Source: an uncultured Eubacteriales bacterium
GTDB lineage: Bacteria; Bacillota; Clostridia; Christensenellales; UBA1242
DNA length: 16,820 nucleotides
Reading direction: 5' to 3'
NCBI GenBank assembly: GCA_900557585.1
Contig: USTJ01000002.1
Coordinates: 1-16,820 of the forward strand
In this document: piece after piece, positions 1 to 5,895 of the stretch
Numbering within the stretch: the stretch's first letter is position 1
Layout: each line of letters opens with the position of its first letter
The notes under the pieces: generated by a model
What the model was told of the DNA's origin: nothing
Database searches by the model: none
The model's input: the letters and a program-made list of their open reading frames with translations, nothing else
Position numbers and translations under genes: made by a program

Positions 1-1490
1 TTCCAGAAGACTATCAAGGTGACATTGAATCACAAATCACAACACTTGAAATCGAGGGGCTTGTGAAAAGCACAACGCTTGAAAATGAAGAGGCAGTTGC
101 AATTTCAAAACTCTATTCAATGGAAAAATATATTGCCGACAAACTTAAACTTTTGCTTCAAAGTGCAGAAGAAGTTCATGCTGACATTGACGCGGACATA
201 AACGAGTTTGAAAGAGTGAACAACTTGCTTTTGCACTCGGGTCAAAAAGAAGCAATAAAAACCGCAATTGAGCAAGGTGTTGTATTCATTACTGGTGGTC
301 CTGGAACCGGAAAAACAACAATCATAAAAGCAATTTTAAAAATCTTGTCTGCAAGAGGAAAAGTTGTTCAACTGCTTGCTCCAACTGGTCGTGCTTCAAA
401 AAGAATGGAAGAGCAAACCGGAAAAAGTGCATCAACAATTCACCGCGGTCTTGAAATGGGATATAACAACGGAAAACTTGGTTTCACACGAAATGAAAAC
501 AACCCACTTGATGCCGATGCGATTATTGTTGATGAGGTTTCGATGATAGACCTTTATGTTGCCTCTGCACTTTTGAAGGCAACAAGACTTGGAACAAAAG
601 TGATTTTTGTTGGGGATAAAGACCAACTTATGAGTGTTGGAGCAGGAAATGTTTTGTCTGACATGATTGCTTCGGGCGAAATTCCTGTTGTGTCACTTTC
701 GCAAATCTATCGCCAAGCAGAACCCAGCCGAATCATTGTGAATGCTCACCAAATCAACAATGGCGAAATGCCCGACCTTTCTGCAAAAAGCAACGACTTT
801 TTTTACAGTTCAAGTTTTGTTCCAGAAAAGGTTGCAGAAGAAATTGTTGAAATGGTTTCAACAAGGATTCCAAAGTTTAAAGATGGCATCGACTCTTCGG
901 ACATTCAAGTTATTGCGCCAATGAAGTCTGGGGTTGCAGGAACCAACAATTTAAACCTTTTGCTTCGTGAAAAACTCAATCCTGCTTCGCGTGATAAAGA
1001 AGAAATTGAAATTCACAAAAATGTGTTCAGAGTGGGCGACAAGGTGATGCAAACCAGCAACAACTATGAACAAGAGTGGATAAAACAAGAGGGTGACAAC
1101 CTTATCGGTGGCATGGGCGTTTTTAATGGCGATATGGGGCACATTGATTTTATCAACAAGAAAAGTGGAGAAGTGTATGTAACCTTTGATGACGGGCGAC
1201 GTGCGGGCTATTCAATTGTTGACCTTGAAGACCTTGTGCTTGCCTATGCAATCACCATTCACAAAAGCCAAGGAAGCGAGTTTGACGCAGTCATTATTCC
1301 TGTTCTTGGTGGAAACCCAATGCTTTATAACAAAAACCTCCTTTACACTGCGGTTACGCGTGCAAAGAAAATGGTTGTTTTGATTGGAAAGAAAACTAAT
1401 ATTTATCACATGATTAAAAACAACTATCAAACAAAACGAAACACAATGCTTAAAAAGTTTTTGCAAGAAAACACATATGCTTTGTCATAA
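1..1490 (+). CDS. recD2: RecD2-type SF1B DNA helicase, 5'-truncated by the window edge
   Basis: The reading frame is open from the first complete codon at base 3 and runs to TAA at 1488-1490, so the gene starts outside the window. About 495 residues are visible; RecD2 proteins are usually somewhat over 700 residues, so roughly the N-terminal third is missing. Visible motifs are Walker A GGPGTGKTT (294-320), Walker B-type DEVSMID (531-551), the GDKDQLMSVGAGNVL block typical of RecD/RecD2, YRQ of motif IV, and the C-terminal AITIHKSQGSEFD and YTAVTRAK motifs of superfamily 1 helicases. The family is an ATP-driven 5'-3' DNA helicase involved in DNA repair and replication-fork maintenance outside RecBCD. 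It lies 41 bp upstream of yabP on the same strand. The GTG at 63 is only an internal codon, not the start. RecD2 rather than RecD is inferred from the Firmicute-like context. Confidence 0.93.
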   Translation, partial: PEDYQGDIESQITTLEIEGLVKSTTLENEEAVAISKLYSMEKYIADKLKLLLQSAEEVHADIDADINEFERVNNLLLHSGQKEAIKTAIEQGVVFITGGPGTGKTTIIKAILKILSARGKVVQLLAPTGRASKRMEEQTGKSASTIHRGLEMGYNNGKLGFTRNENNPLDADAIIVDEVSMIDLYVASALLKATRLGTKVIFVGDKDQLMSVGAGNVLSDMIASGEIPVVSLSQIYRQAEPSRIIVNAHQINNGEMPDLSAKSNDFFYSSSFVPEKVAEEIVEMVSTRIPKFKDGIDSSDIQVIAPMKSGVAGTNNLNLLLREKLNPASRDKEEIEIHKNVFRVGDKVMQTSNNYEQEWIKQEGDNLIGGMGVFNGDMGHIDFINKKSGEVYVTFDDGRRAGYSIVDLEDLVLAYAITIHKSQGSEFDAVIIPVLGGNPMLYNKNLLYTAVTRAKKMVVLIGKKTNIYHMIKNNYQTKRNTMLKKFLQENTYALS

Positions 1491-1496
1491 TTTGTC

Positions 1497-1530
1497 AAAA
1501 TCTCCTGTATATTTTAGTGGGAGATTTTTT
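1497..1530 (+). promoter_or_regulatory. Hairpin covering the yabP ribosome binding site
   Basis: AAAATCTCC (1497-1505) and GGAGATTTT (1520-1528) form a perfect 9-bp inverted repeat with a 14-nt loop. The 3' arm contains most of the only good Shine-Dalgarno sequence for yabP (GGGAG, 1519-1523) and ends in a run of six T. It could mask the ribosome binding site, act as a weak terminator for recD2, or both. The U tract outside the stem is only two bases, so strong termination is unlikely. Confidence 0.5.
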
Positions 1531-1531
1531 A

Positions 1532-1813
1532 ATGGAGAATAAAAAACAAATCATAGAGGGCAAGCCTCATCAAGTTACAATTGACAACCGCAAACGCATT
1601 ATGCTTTCGGGCATTTTAGAGGTTGTCAGCAGTCAAGACAAAACCGTTGTTTGCAAAATTGCTGGAAAAGTGGTTTATATTTTCGGAAAAGAACTTCGTG
1701 TTTCAAAACTTTCGCTTGAAGAGGGAACGCTTATTGTTGACGGAGAGATTGACGGGCTTTCATATAAAGACGCACAATCTAGCAAATCTTTTTTCAAAAG
1801 GATTTTTAAATAG
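1532..1813 (+). CDS. yabP: Sporulation protein YabP
   Basis: This 93-residue protein matches the YabP family in size and pattern: an N-terminal HQVTIDNRKRIMLSG segment, a central hydrophobic core, then KLSLEEGTLIVDGEIDGLSY, which is the family's characteristic ending. YabP is a small mother-cell protein needed for normal spore cortex formation in Bacillus subtilis; its biochemical role is not known. The ATG at 1532 is chosen over an in-frame GTG at 1517 because GGGAG lies 8 nt upstream of the ATG, while the GTG has no ribosome binding site and itself overlaps that Shine-Dalgarno region. The stop codon overlaps the GTG start of yabQ by one base, indicating translational coupling. The gene order yabP-yabQ-divIC is the conserved Firmicute arrangement, which strongly supports the call. 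Confidence 0.9.
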   Translation: MENKKQIIEGKPHQVTIDNRKRIMLSGILEVVSSQDKTVVCKIAGKVVYIFGKELRVSKLSLEEGTLIVDGEIDGLSYKDAQSSKSFFKRIFK

Positions 1814-2142
1814 TGATTCAAGAAACAGGAACAATTTTTTCGGTTGTTGTTTTTGTTTGTTTTGGGCTTTTTGCGGGGTTGGTTTGTTGTGTTTTTTCGC
1901 TTTTTTCAAAGGTTATGAAAAACACTTTCATTGTCACTTTTGTGTGTGACGCATTTGCTCCTCTTTGCTCGTGTTTGCTTTTTCTTGTTGCGCTTTTCAA
2001 GTTTGAAAGTGGAGCCGTTTCGTTTTTTTCAGTGATATCTTTTTTGATTGGACTGTTGTTTGTTTTATTTTTTGTGCAAAATTTATTTGTCAATGGTGCT
2101 TTAAAAGTGTATAATAAACTAAAATCAAAGAAAAAATCATAG
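1813..2142 (+). CDS. yabQ: Spore cortex biosynthesis membrane protein YabQ
   Basis: This 109-residue, very hydrophobic protein has about three predicted membrane segments (near residues 7-29, 38-60 and 66-92) and a basic tail rich in lysine and serine. The GTG start at 1813 shares its first base with the yabP stop codon; AAAGGA about 11 nt upstream serves as ribosome binding site. Sequence identity alone is weak because membrane proteins of this kind diverge fast. The identification as YabQ rests on size, topology and position between yabP and the divIC-like gene, the same as in Bacillus and Clostridia. YabQ is an integral membrane protein required for cortex synthesis and localises around the forespore. 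The Bacillus protein is longer; short forms are usual in clostridia. Confidence 0.82.
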   Translation: MIQETGTIFSVVVFVCFGLFAGLVCCVFSLFSKVMKNTFIVTFVCDAFAPLCSCLLFLVALFKFESGAVSFFSVISFLIGLLFVLFFVQNLFVNGALKVYNKLKSKKKS

Positions 2143-2155
2143 GGGGAAAAAGCAA

Positions 2156-2437
2156 ATGACAAAAACTCGTCTTGAAAATATTGTTCGTCTTATTACAATT
2201 CTTGCAACACTTTTCTTGGTTATCATGACTGTTCTTGCAATTTCACTTTATGCAAAGGCAGGCGTGCTTGCATCAAAAAATGCGTCTCTTGACAAACAAA
2301 TTGAAAATTTGAGCATTACAAGAGCAGAACTTGAACAAGGAATTGCAATTCGAAAGAGTGATGCCTATATCGAGCAACAAGCGCGTGAAAATCTTGGAAT
2401 GATTCGTGACAACGAAACACTTTATATTTTCGACTAA
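2156..2437 (+). CDS. divIC: Septum formation initiator, DivIC/FtsB family
   Basis: This 93-residue bitopic protein has a short cytoplasmic N-terminus, one transmembrane helix (about residues 12-33), a coiled-coil segment (about 36-70, with regularly spaced Leu/Ile and charged residues) and the family-typical C-terminal stretch ARENLGMIRDNETLYIF. DivIC/FtsB proteins bind FtsL and DivIB/FtsQ and help activate septal wall synthesis in the divisome. The start is set by an excellent AGGGGG sequence at 2141-2146, which overlaps the yabQ stop codon, so the gene is translationally linked to yabQ. The order yabP-yabQ-divIC is the standard Firmicute one. A terminator follows at once, making this the last gene of the operon. 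Confidence 0.9.
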   Translation: MTKTRLENIVRLITILATLFLVIMTVLAISLYAKAGVLASKNASLDKQIENLSITRAELEQGIAIRKSDAYIEQQARENLGMIRDNETLYIFD

Positions 2438-2442
2438 AAAAT

Positions 2443-2474
2443 AAAACAGCCCACAAAAGTGGACTGTTTTTTTT
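2443..2474. terminator. Bidirectional intrinsic terminator between divIC and the DUF11 gene
   Basis: Arms AAAACAGCCCAC (2443-2454) and GTGGACTGTTTT (2459-2470) surround an AAAA loop and are followed by T-rich sequence to 2474. There is one mismatch (C·A) on the + strand that becomes a G·U wobble on the - strand, where the A-rich left flank also gives a U tract. It serves divIC (+) and the convergent DUF11 gene (-). Confidence 0.88.
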
Positions 2475-2482
2475 GTGAAAAA

Positions 2483-3301
2483 TTATGACATATAGCCAGT
2501 GATTGAAAGAATTGTTGTGCCGTTTGATGGAACAGTGATTTCTGCGCCATTGTTTTTTGAAACAACAAGTTCGTTCGAAGATGAAAGGGTATAGTCGCTT
2601 GAAACAAGGGTTGTTTCGCTTCCGCTTCCAACTTTAAGTTTGAGAGAAGAAAGTGTGAATGCACTTGGCAAATTGTCGGTGATGTCGGTAATTGTAATTG
2701 CAGAACTTTCACCATTTGCAATTGTTAAATAATAGGTGAATGTTTGGTTTGGAACAACGGTTGAAGCGCTTGCACTTTTTGAAATTTCAACAGTGTTTGT
2801 TGAGTTTCTTGTAATTGTGCTATTAGAAAAGCCTGTAACAGTTCCAGAAGCGGTATAGCCAATTCCTTCAACGATGTTTGTGATTTCCGTCACGCTTGAT
2901 GGAAGGTTGAACACCACTTGTGCCCTGTAAGTAAGTGTCATGCTTGCGCCAACGCCAAGTTGTTGAAGTGTGAATGTGAGTGGGTTTGTTGCAACTGGTG
3001 AAACGGCATAGGTTTGAGTGCTGGTTGTAAGGCGAGCGCTCGAAGTTACATATGCAAGGTTTCCGCCACCAAGGTTGTCAATTATTCTCACACCCGTGAA
3101 ATAGGTTGAACTTGTGTTTGTGATTTTGATTGTATATGTCACAATGCTTCCAACCGAAAATGTTGTTGGCGATGCAGTTTTTACAATTGAAATTCCGCTT
3201 GATGTGTTATATGTAATGTCAAGGTCGTTCGATGTGATTGTTCTTTCAATTGAATCTGAACCTGTATAGGTTGCTGTTGCATTATTCATGATTGTTGCCA
3301 T
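2483..3301 (-). CDS. DUF11-repeat protein without signal peptide
   Basis: The 272-residue protein is rich in Ser, Thr, Asn and Val, contains no cysteine, and has two beta-sandwich repeats of the DUF11 type. Repeat 1 covers about residues 37-147 (KTASPTTFSVGSIVTYTI, then IIDNL); repeat 2 about 172-272 (ISKSASASTVVPNQTFTYYL, then ITDNLP). The N-terminus MATIMNNATATYTG and the ending ILSITG resemble a group of short clostridial DUF11 proteins that also lack export signals, as far as I recall. There is no signal peptide, membrane anchor or sortase motif, so how it would reach a surface is unclear. The start at 3301 is decided by AGGAGG 5 nt upstream; the frame stays open for 118 more codons upstream, but that part has no ribosome binding site and low plausibility. 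Function unknown; a structural or surface/spore-layer role is only a guess. Confidence 0.8.
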   Translation of the reverse strand: MATIMNNATATYTGSDSIERTITSNDLDITYNTSSGISIVKTASPTTFSVGSIVTYTIKITNTSSTYFTGVRIIDNLGGGNLAYVTSSARLTTSTQTYAVSPVATNPLTFTLQQLGVGASMTLTYRAQVVFNLPSSVTEITNIVEGIGYTASGTVTGFSNSTITRNSTNTVEISKSASASTVVPNQTFTYYLTIANGESSAITITDITDNLPSAFTLSSLKLKVGSGSETTLVSSDYTLSSSNELVVSKNNGAEITVPSNGTTILSITGYMS

Positions 3302-3321
3302 ATTGTCCTCCTTTGAAAATT

Positions 3322-3339
3322 TGGCGAATCGTGTCGCCA
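3322..3339 (-). promoter_or_regulatory. Small hairpin in the DUF11 gene leader
   Basis: TGGCGA (3322-3327) and TCGCCA (3334-3339) form a perfect 6-bp inverted repeat with a 6-nt loop, just upstream of the AGGAGG of the DUF11 gene. It could be a leader hairpin or a protein-binding site. No convincing sigma-A promoter was found for this gene. Confidence 0.35.
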
Positions 3340-3384
3340 TTTCATGATATGAAGGTGGGGCATAAAAGTGTGAACGCTCTTTGG

Positions 3385-3413
3385 TTGCAATTTTTGTTTT
3401 TGTGTTGTATAAT
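3385..3413 (+). promoter_or_regulatory. Sigma-A promoter for the ygjV-like gene
   Basis: TTGCAA (3385-3390), a 17-nt spacer and a perfect TATAAT (3408-3413) point to the right. The first gene downstream starts at 3710, so the transcript would carry a leader of about 290 nt. Confidence 0.7.
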
Positions 3414-3709
3414 AATATTGTCGAGCATAGATAAATGCTTTTCCGGACTGTAACCAATATTCCAAAATGCATTAGTGTTGCACAAAGAATATGACCCTCA
3501 CTGGTGTCAAAAAAAGTTGTGGTTGGGTTTTTGAATTGAAAAGCATCACAGGTCTCGACCACTTTTGGGCCGACTCCCAAGAAAACTACCGAAAAAGTTC
3601 TTGCTTTTTTGTGGAAAATGAGTTTATAAGTCTTGGCAAAGATGAACGAACTCAAATTTCAATCTATGGTGGCAAGGAAAAAACTTTAAGGTATATTCAA
3701 GAGGTCATT
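3414..3709 (+). other. Long leader or intergenic element before the ygjV-like gene
   Basis: This stretch holds no convincing gene. It lies between the TATAAT at 3408 and the ATG at 3710. Part of it is clearly richer in G+C than its surroundings (29 of 60 bases in 3541-3600). It includes imperfectly complementary segments, such as AAAAGTTGTGGT (3514-3525) with ACCACTTTT (3559-3567). Both strands are free of stops in one frame over much of it: the - strand frame from 3302 to 3655 and the + strand frame from 3491. I see no match to a riboswitch class I know. It may be a structured leader, a decayed gene or a dispersed intergenic repeat. Confidence 0.4.
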
Positions 3710-4423
3710 ATGTTTGGCGCCAATTTTCTAATTGCGCAAGTTTTGGGATTTGTGGCTCTTGTAATTTATTGTTTGTCATATGTTGTGAAAAGCAGAAATT
3801 TGTTTTTTCTTCTTACAACTGTTGCCGAACTACTTTATGCATTGCCATTCATCTTTCTTTGCTCAATTGGAACGGGAATAATTTTCATTGTTTCTGGTGT
3901 TCAAAACCTTTGTTTTTATCTTCACGATAAAAAGGGTGAGAAAATGCCACAGTGGGAAATTTGGGCTTTCATTGTTTCGTTTGTTTTGATTGGTGGTTTT
4001 TCCGCCGAAACAGCATATGATGTTTTACCCATTGTCGCAAATGTGATTTCAACTTTCGCCTATAACGAAAAGAACATGACAAAACTTAGACTCATGAGTT
4101 TTATTCCAAGTTTACTTTCTCTTGCAAACGACGTTTTGGTTAAAGCATATGCCAATGCTTTTGAAGACGGCTTTGAAGCAACTTTTTTGGCCGTTATGAT
4201 TTGCTTGGACTGTGTAAAATCGCACGGGTTCAAAACCAAAATTAAAAGTGCAACACTAAACAAAATCCAATCAAGACTTTTCTGGAAAATGGGAGTTATA
4301 AACAACTTGCAGTCCACAGAAAACAATCTTGATACTGGTGATAACCAAGTGTTGTTTGCTTTGAAAGAAACATTTGTTCCAATGGTGTTTTTGAAAAGAG
4401 AAACCCCAATTCCTCCATCGTAG
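3710..4423 (+). CDS. YgjV-like multi-pass membrane protein
   Basis: The 237-residue protein has about five or six hydrophobic segments in its first 165 residues. The pattern QVLGFVALVIYCLSYVVKSR, then AELLYALPFIFL, then a segment ending VLPIVANVISTFAY and a basic RLMSFIPS stretch, resembles the YgjV family (Imp-YgjV, bacterial inner-membrane proteins of unknown function). Family members I know are around 180 residues; this one adds a polar tail of about 65 residues ending in ETPIPPS, with no recognised domain. The ATG at 3710 has GAGGT 4 nt upstream; 73 more codons are open upstream but lie in the leader and lack a ribosome binding site. It is transcribed alone, from the promoter at 3385, and closed by the terminator at 4443. 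The family assignment is moderate; no function can be assigned. Confidence 0.72.
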   Translation: MFGANFLIAQVLGFVALVIYCLSYVVKSRNLFFLLTTVAELLYALPFIFLCSIGTGIIFIVSGVQNLCFYLHDKKGEKMPQWEIWAFIVSFVLIGGFSAETAYDVLPIVANVISTFAYNEKNMTKLRLMSFIPSLLSLANDVLVKAYANAFEDGFEATFLAVMICLDCVKSHGFKTKIKSATLNKIQSRLFWKMGVINNLQSTENNLDTGDNQVLFALKETFVPMVFLKRETPIPPS

Positions 4424-4442
4424 CGGTGCGGGGAAATAAAAA

Positions 4443-4474
4443 AAAGAGAAGGCTTTTGCCCTCTCTTTTTTTTT
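4443..4474. terminator. Bidirectional intrinsic terminator
   Basis: Arms AAAGAGAAGGC (4443-4453) and GCCCTCTCTTT (4458-4468) enclose a TTTT loop, with one A·C mismatch, and a run of T continues to 4474. On the - strand the mismatch is a G·U pair and a long U tract follows. It serves the ygjV-like gene (+) and the convergent HdeD-like gene (-). Confidence 0.9.
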
Positions 4475-4486
4475 GTCTAAAAATTA

Positions 4487-5062
4487 TTATTTATCGTTTT
4501 GGTCATCAATTGCAGCGCGAATTTCTTTTTCTGCTTTGCGGATTTTTGAACTGAACACAAGGGTTGTAACAGCGTCGCAAATTCCGTCTACAATCAAAGA
4601 AACACCAGCAAAAATCATAACATTTTCAAATGTTCCAAACATTACAACAACGCCAAGAGCAATTGTGATAATGCCAAGAGCAACAACGCTCCACCAGCCC
4701 TTTACATAGGCTCTTGAAAGTTCAATTCCTTCTTGCATTTTAACAATGCCGTCAACCAAAAGGAAAAGTCCAAAAATAATGGTGATGATTGCTTTGATTG
4801 TGTTTGGTTTCACAAGACAGAAGATTCCAAGAACAATCAAAAGAAGACTGAAAATGAAAATATATGAGCCGAAAATTCGTTCACTGAACAAATATCTAAC
4901 ACAATAGATAACGCCAAGTGCAATGAAAATTGAACCGCCGGCATAGCAGAGCACCAAACTTGATGAATCTGGAAAGCAAAGGAACAAAATTCCAATTACA
5001 ACTGCGAAAAGCGCTGTGAAGAGTGACTCCCATTTGATTTTCTTTAAATATTCTTTGAGCAT
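4487..5062 (-). CDS. HdeD/DUF308 family membrane protein
   Basis: The 191-residue protein has about six transmembrane helices arranged as paired segments, each pair containing G-rich stretches such as VVIGILFL, IALGVIY, LLLIVLGIF, LFLLVDGI, IITIALGVVVMFG and AGVSLIVDGI. This three-fold repeat of helix pairs is the hallmark of the HdeD/DUF308 family. A charged cytoplasmic tail follows (KIRKAEKEIRAAIDDQNDK). HdeD of enteric bacteria is linked to acid resistance, but most family members have no known role, so no function is assigned here. The ATG at 5062 is preferred over an in-frame ATG at 5089 because AGGAGG lies 7 nt upstream. It has its own strong promoter and lies downstream of the phosphopantetheinyl transferase gene on the same strand with no visible terminator between them, so read-through is possible. 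Confidence 0.85.
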   Translation of the reverse strand: MLKEYLKKIKWESLFTALFAVVIGILFLCFPDSSSLVLCYAGGSIFIALGVIYCVRYLFSERIFGSYIFIFSLLLIVLGIFCLVKPNTIKAIITIIFGLFLLVDGIVKMQEGIELSRAYVKGWWSVVALGIITIALGVVVMFGTFENVMIFAGVSLIVDGICDAVTTLVFSSKIRKAEKEIRAAIDDQNDK

Positions 5063-5090
5063 GTTTATTCCTCCTTTTTTTTCTAACATT

Positions 5091-5119
5091 ATTATAGTCT
5101 TTTGCTTTTTTGTTGTAAA
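5091..5119 (-). promoter_or_regulatory. Sigma-A promoter for the HdeD-like gene
   Basis: Read on the - strand: TTTACA (5119-5114), a 17-nt spacer, and a perfect TATAAT (5096-5091), 28 bp upstream of the start codon. It begins immediately after the stop codon of the transferase gene. Confidence 0.75.
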
Positions 5120-5127
5120 TTATAATT

Positions 5128-5679
5128 TCAATTTTTACGGGTTGAAACAGCAACAAAATATACTTGATTTGTGCAATCTTTCACTTTAAAGAACTGGGTT
5201 TTCACTTTTCCACTTTTAAAACGAAGATTTGAAAAAAGTTTTAGTGAACTTTCATAGGTTGTCCAGCCTTTGGTGAAAGCATTTTCTTTGTTTGGTGAAA
5301 GTTTCATTCGAAGTTGGCTTTTTTTGTCAAAATATCTGCTTGCAATCTTTTTGTTTGGTCTTGAAAGATATTGAATGTCAATTCCAACTGGTTTGTCTGA
5401 AATTGCAACCGCGCAAAGGTTTTTGCTGTGTGAAATGTTGAAAAAAAGTTGAAGCGAGGCAAAATATGGCTTTCCATATTGGTTTGCTTTGATTTCTTGC
5501 TCGTCAAGGTTGATTGAAAGTGAAGAAAGCATTCTTTTCAAAAGAACATATGCCCCTTTGGTCTGCTTTTTCAATTTTTCTTCATGAAAACTTTCTTTTT
5601 GGTTTTTGAAAAAATTGTTTAAAATCTCTGCGTACTCTAAATTTTCTTTTTCAAGGTCGATTGTTTGCCAAAATAACAT
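5128..5679 (-). CDS. Sfp-type 4'-phosphopantetheinyl transferase, divergent
   Basis: The 183-residue protein shows the order of motifs of Sfp/group II phosphopantetheinyl transferases: GKPYF (residues 69-73), FFNISHSK (79-86), VGIDIQ (98-103) and WTTYESSLK (139-147). The family transfers phosphopantetheine from CoA to a serine of carrier proteins for fatty acid, polyketide or peptide synthesis. Metal-binding D101 and the E143 of the W..KE motif are kept, but the second acidic residue of GIDIE is Gln (Q103) and the Lys before E143 is Tyr. Other group II enzymes also lack the second acid, so activity is possible. It is shorter than Sfp (about 220 residues). The ATG at 5679 has AGAGGAT upstream. 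The stop is TGA, showing that TGA is not recoded here. No carrier-protein or synthase gene is nearby, so its substrate cannot be inferred; the usual role would be activating the fatty-acid acyl carrier protein. Confidence 0.85.
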   Translation of the reverse strand: MLFWQTIDLEKENLEYAEILNNFFKNQKESFHEEKLKKQTKGAYVLLKRMLSSLSINLDEQEIKANQYGKPYFASLQLFFNISHSKNLCAVAISDKPVGIDIQYLSRPNKKIASRYFDKKSQLRMKLSPNKENAFTKGWTTYESSLKLFSNLRFKSGKVKTQFFKVKDCTNQVYFVAVSTRKN

Positions 5680-5698
5680 TGTTTTATCCTCTTTTTTT

Positions 5699-5727
5699 AT
5701 GATATCAAAATTGTTTTTTGTTGGCAA
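5699..5727 (-). promoter_or_regulatory. Sigma-A promoter for the phosphopantetheinyl transferase gene
   Basis: Read on the - strand: TTGCCA (5727-5722), a 17-nt spacer, and TATCAT (5704-5699), each one base from consensus and 19 bp upstream of the ATG. Confidence 0.65.
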
Positions 5728-5826
5728 CAAATTTTTAGCGCTATACAGATTTTGTCGCATTTTTGAAAAAGAAAAAATATAATGAAACATGTGCATTTTT
5801 TATTTTAAAAAGCAGGGGAAATATGG

Positions 5827-5855
5827 TTGACCAGATTTGCAAAATCCTGTATAAT
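5827..5855 (+). promoter_or_regulatory. Sigma-A promoter for the large lipoprotein gene
   Basis: TTGACC (5827-5832), a 17-nt spacer and a perfect TATAAT (5850-5855), 40 bp upstream of the start codon. In the short leader a 7-bp hairpin (AAAACAC 5864-5870, GTGTTTT 5875-5881) sits directly before the AGGAGG and might affect translation or mRNA stability. Confidence 0.78.
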
Positions 5856-5895
5856 GGAATCACAAAACACATGGGTGTTTTAAAAGGAGGGGAAA

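Noticed and set aside
3302..3655. N-terminal extension of the DUF11 protein by 118 codons
   Set aside because: No ribosome binding site for the upstream ATG, composition unlike the DUF11 part, and a perfect AGGAGG sits just before the ATG at 3301.
3491..3709. N-terminal extension of the ygjV-like protein by 73 codons
   Set aside because: No ribosome binding site, and YgjV similarity starts at the ATG at 3710, which has GAGGT upstream.
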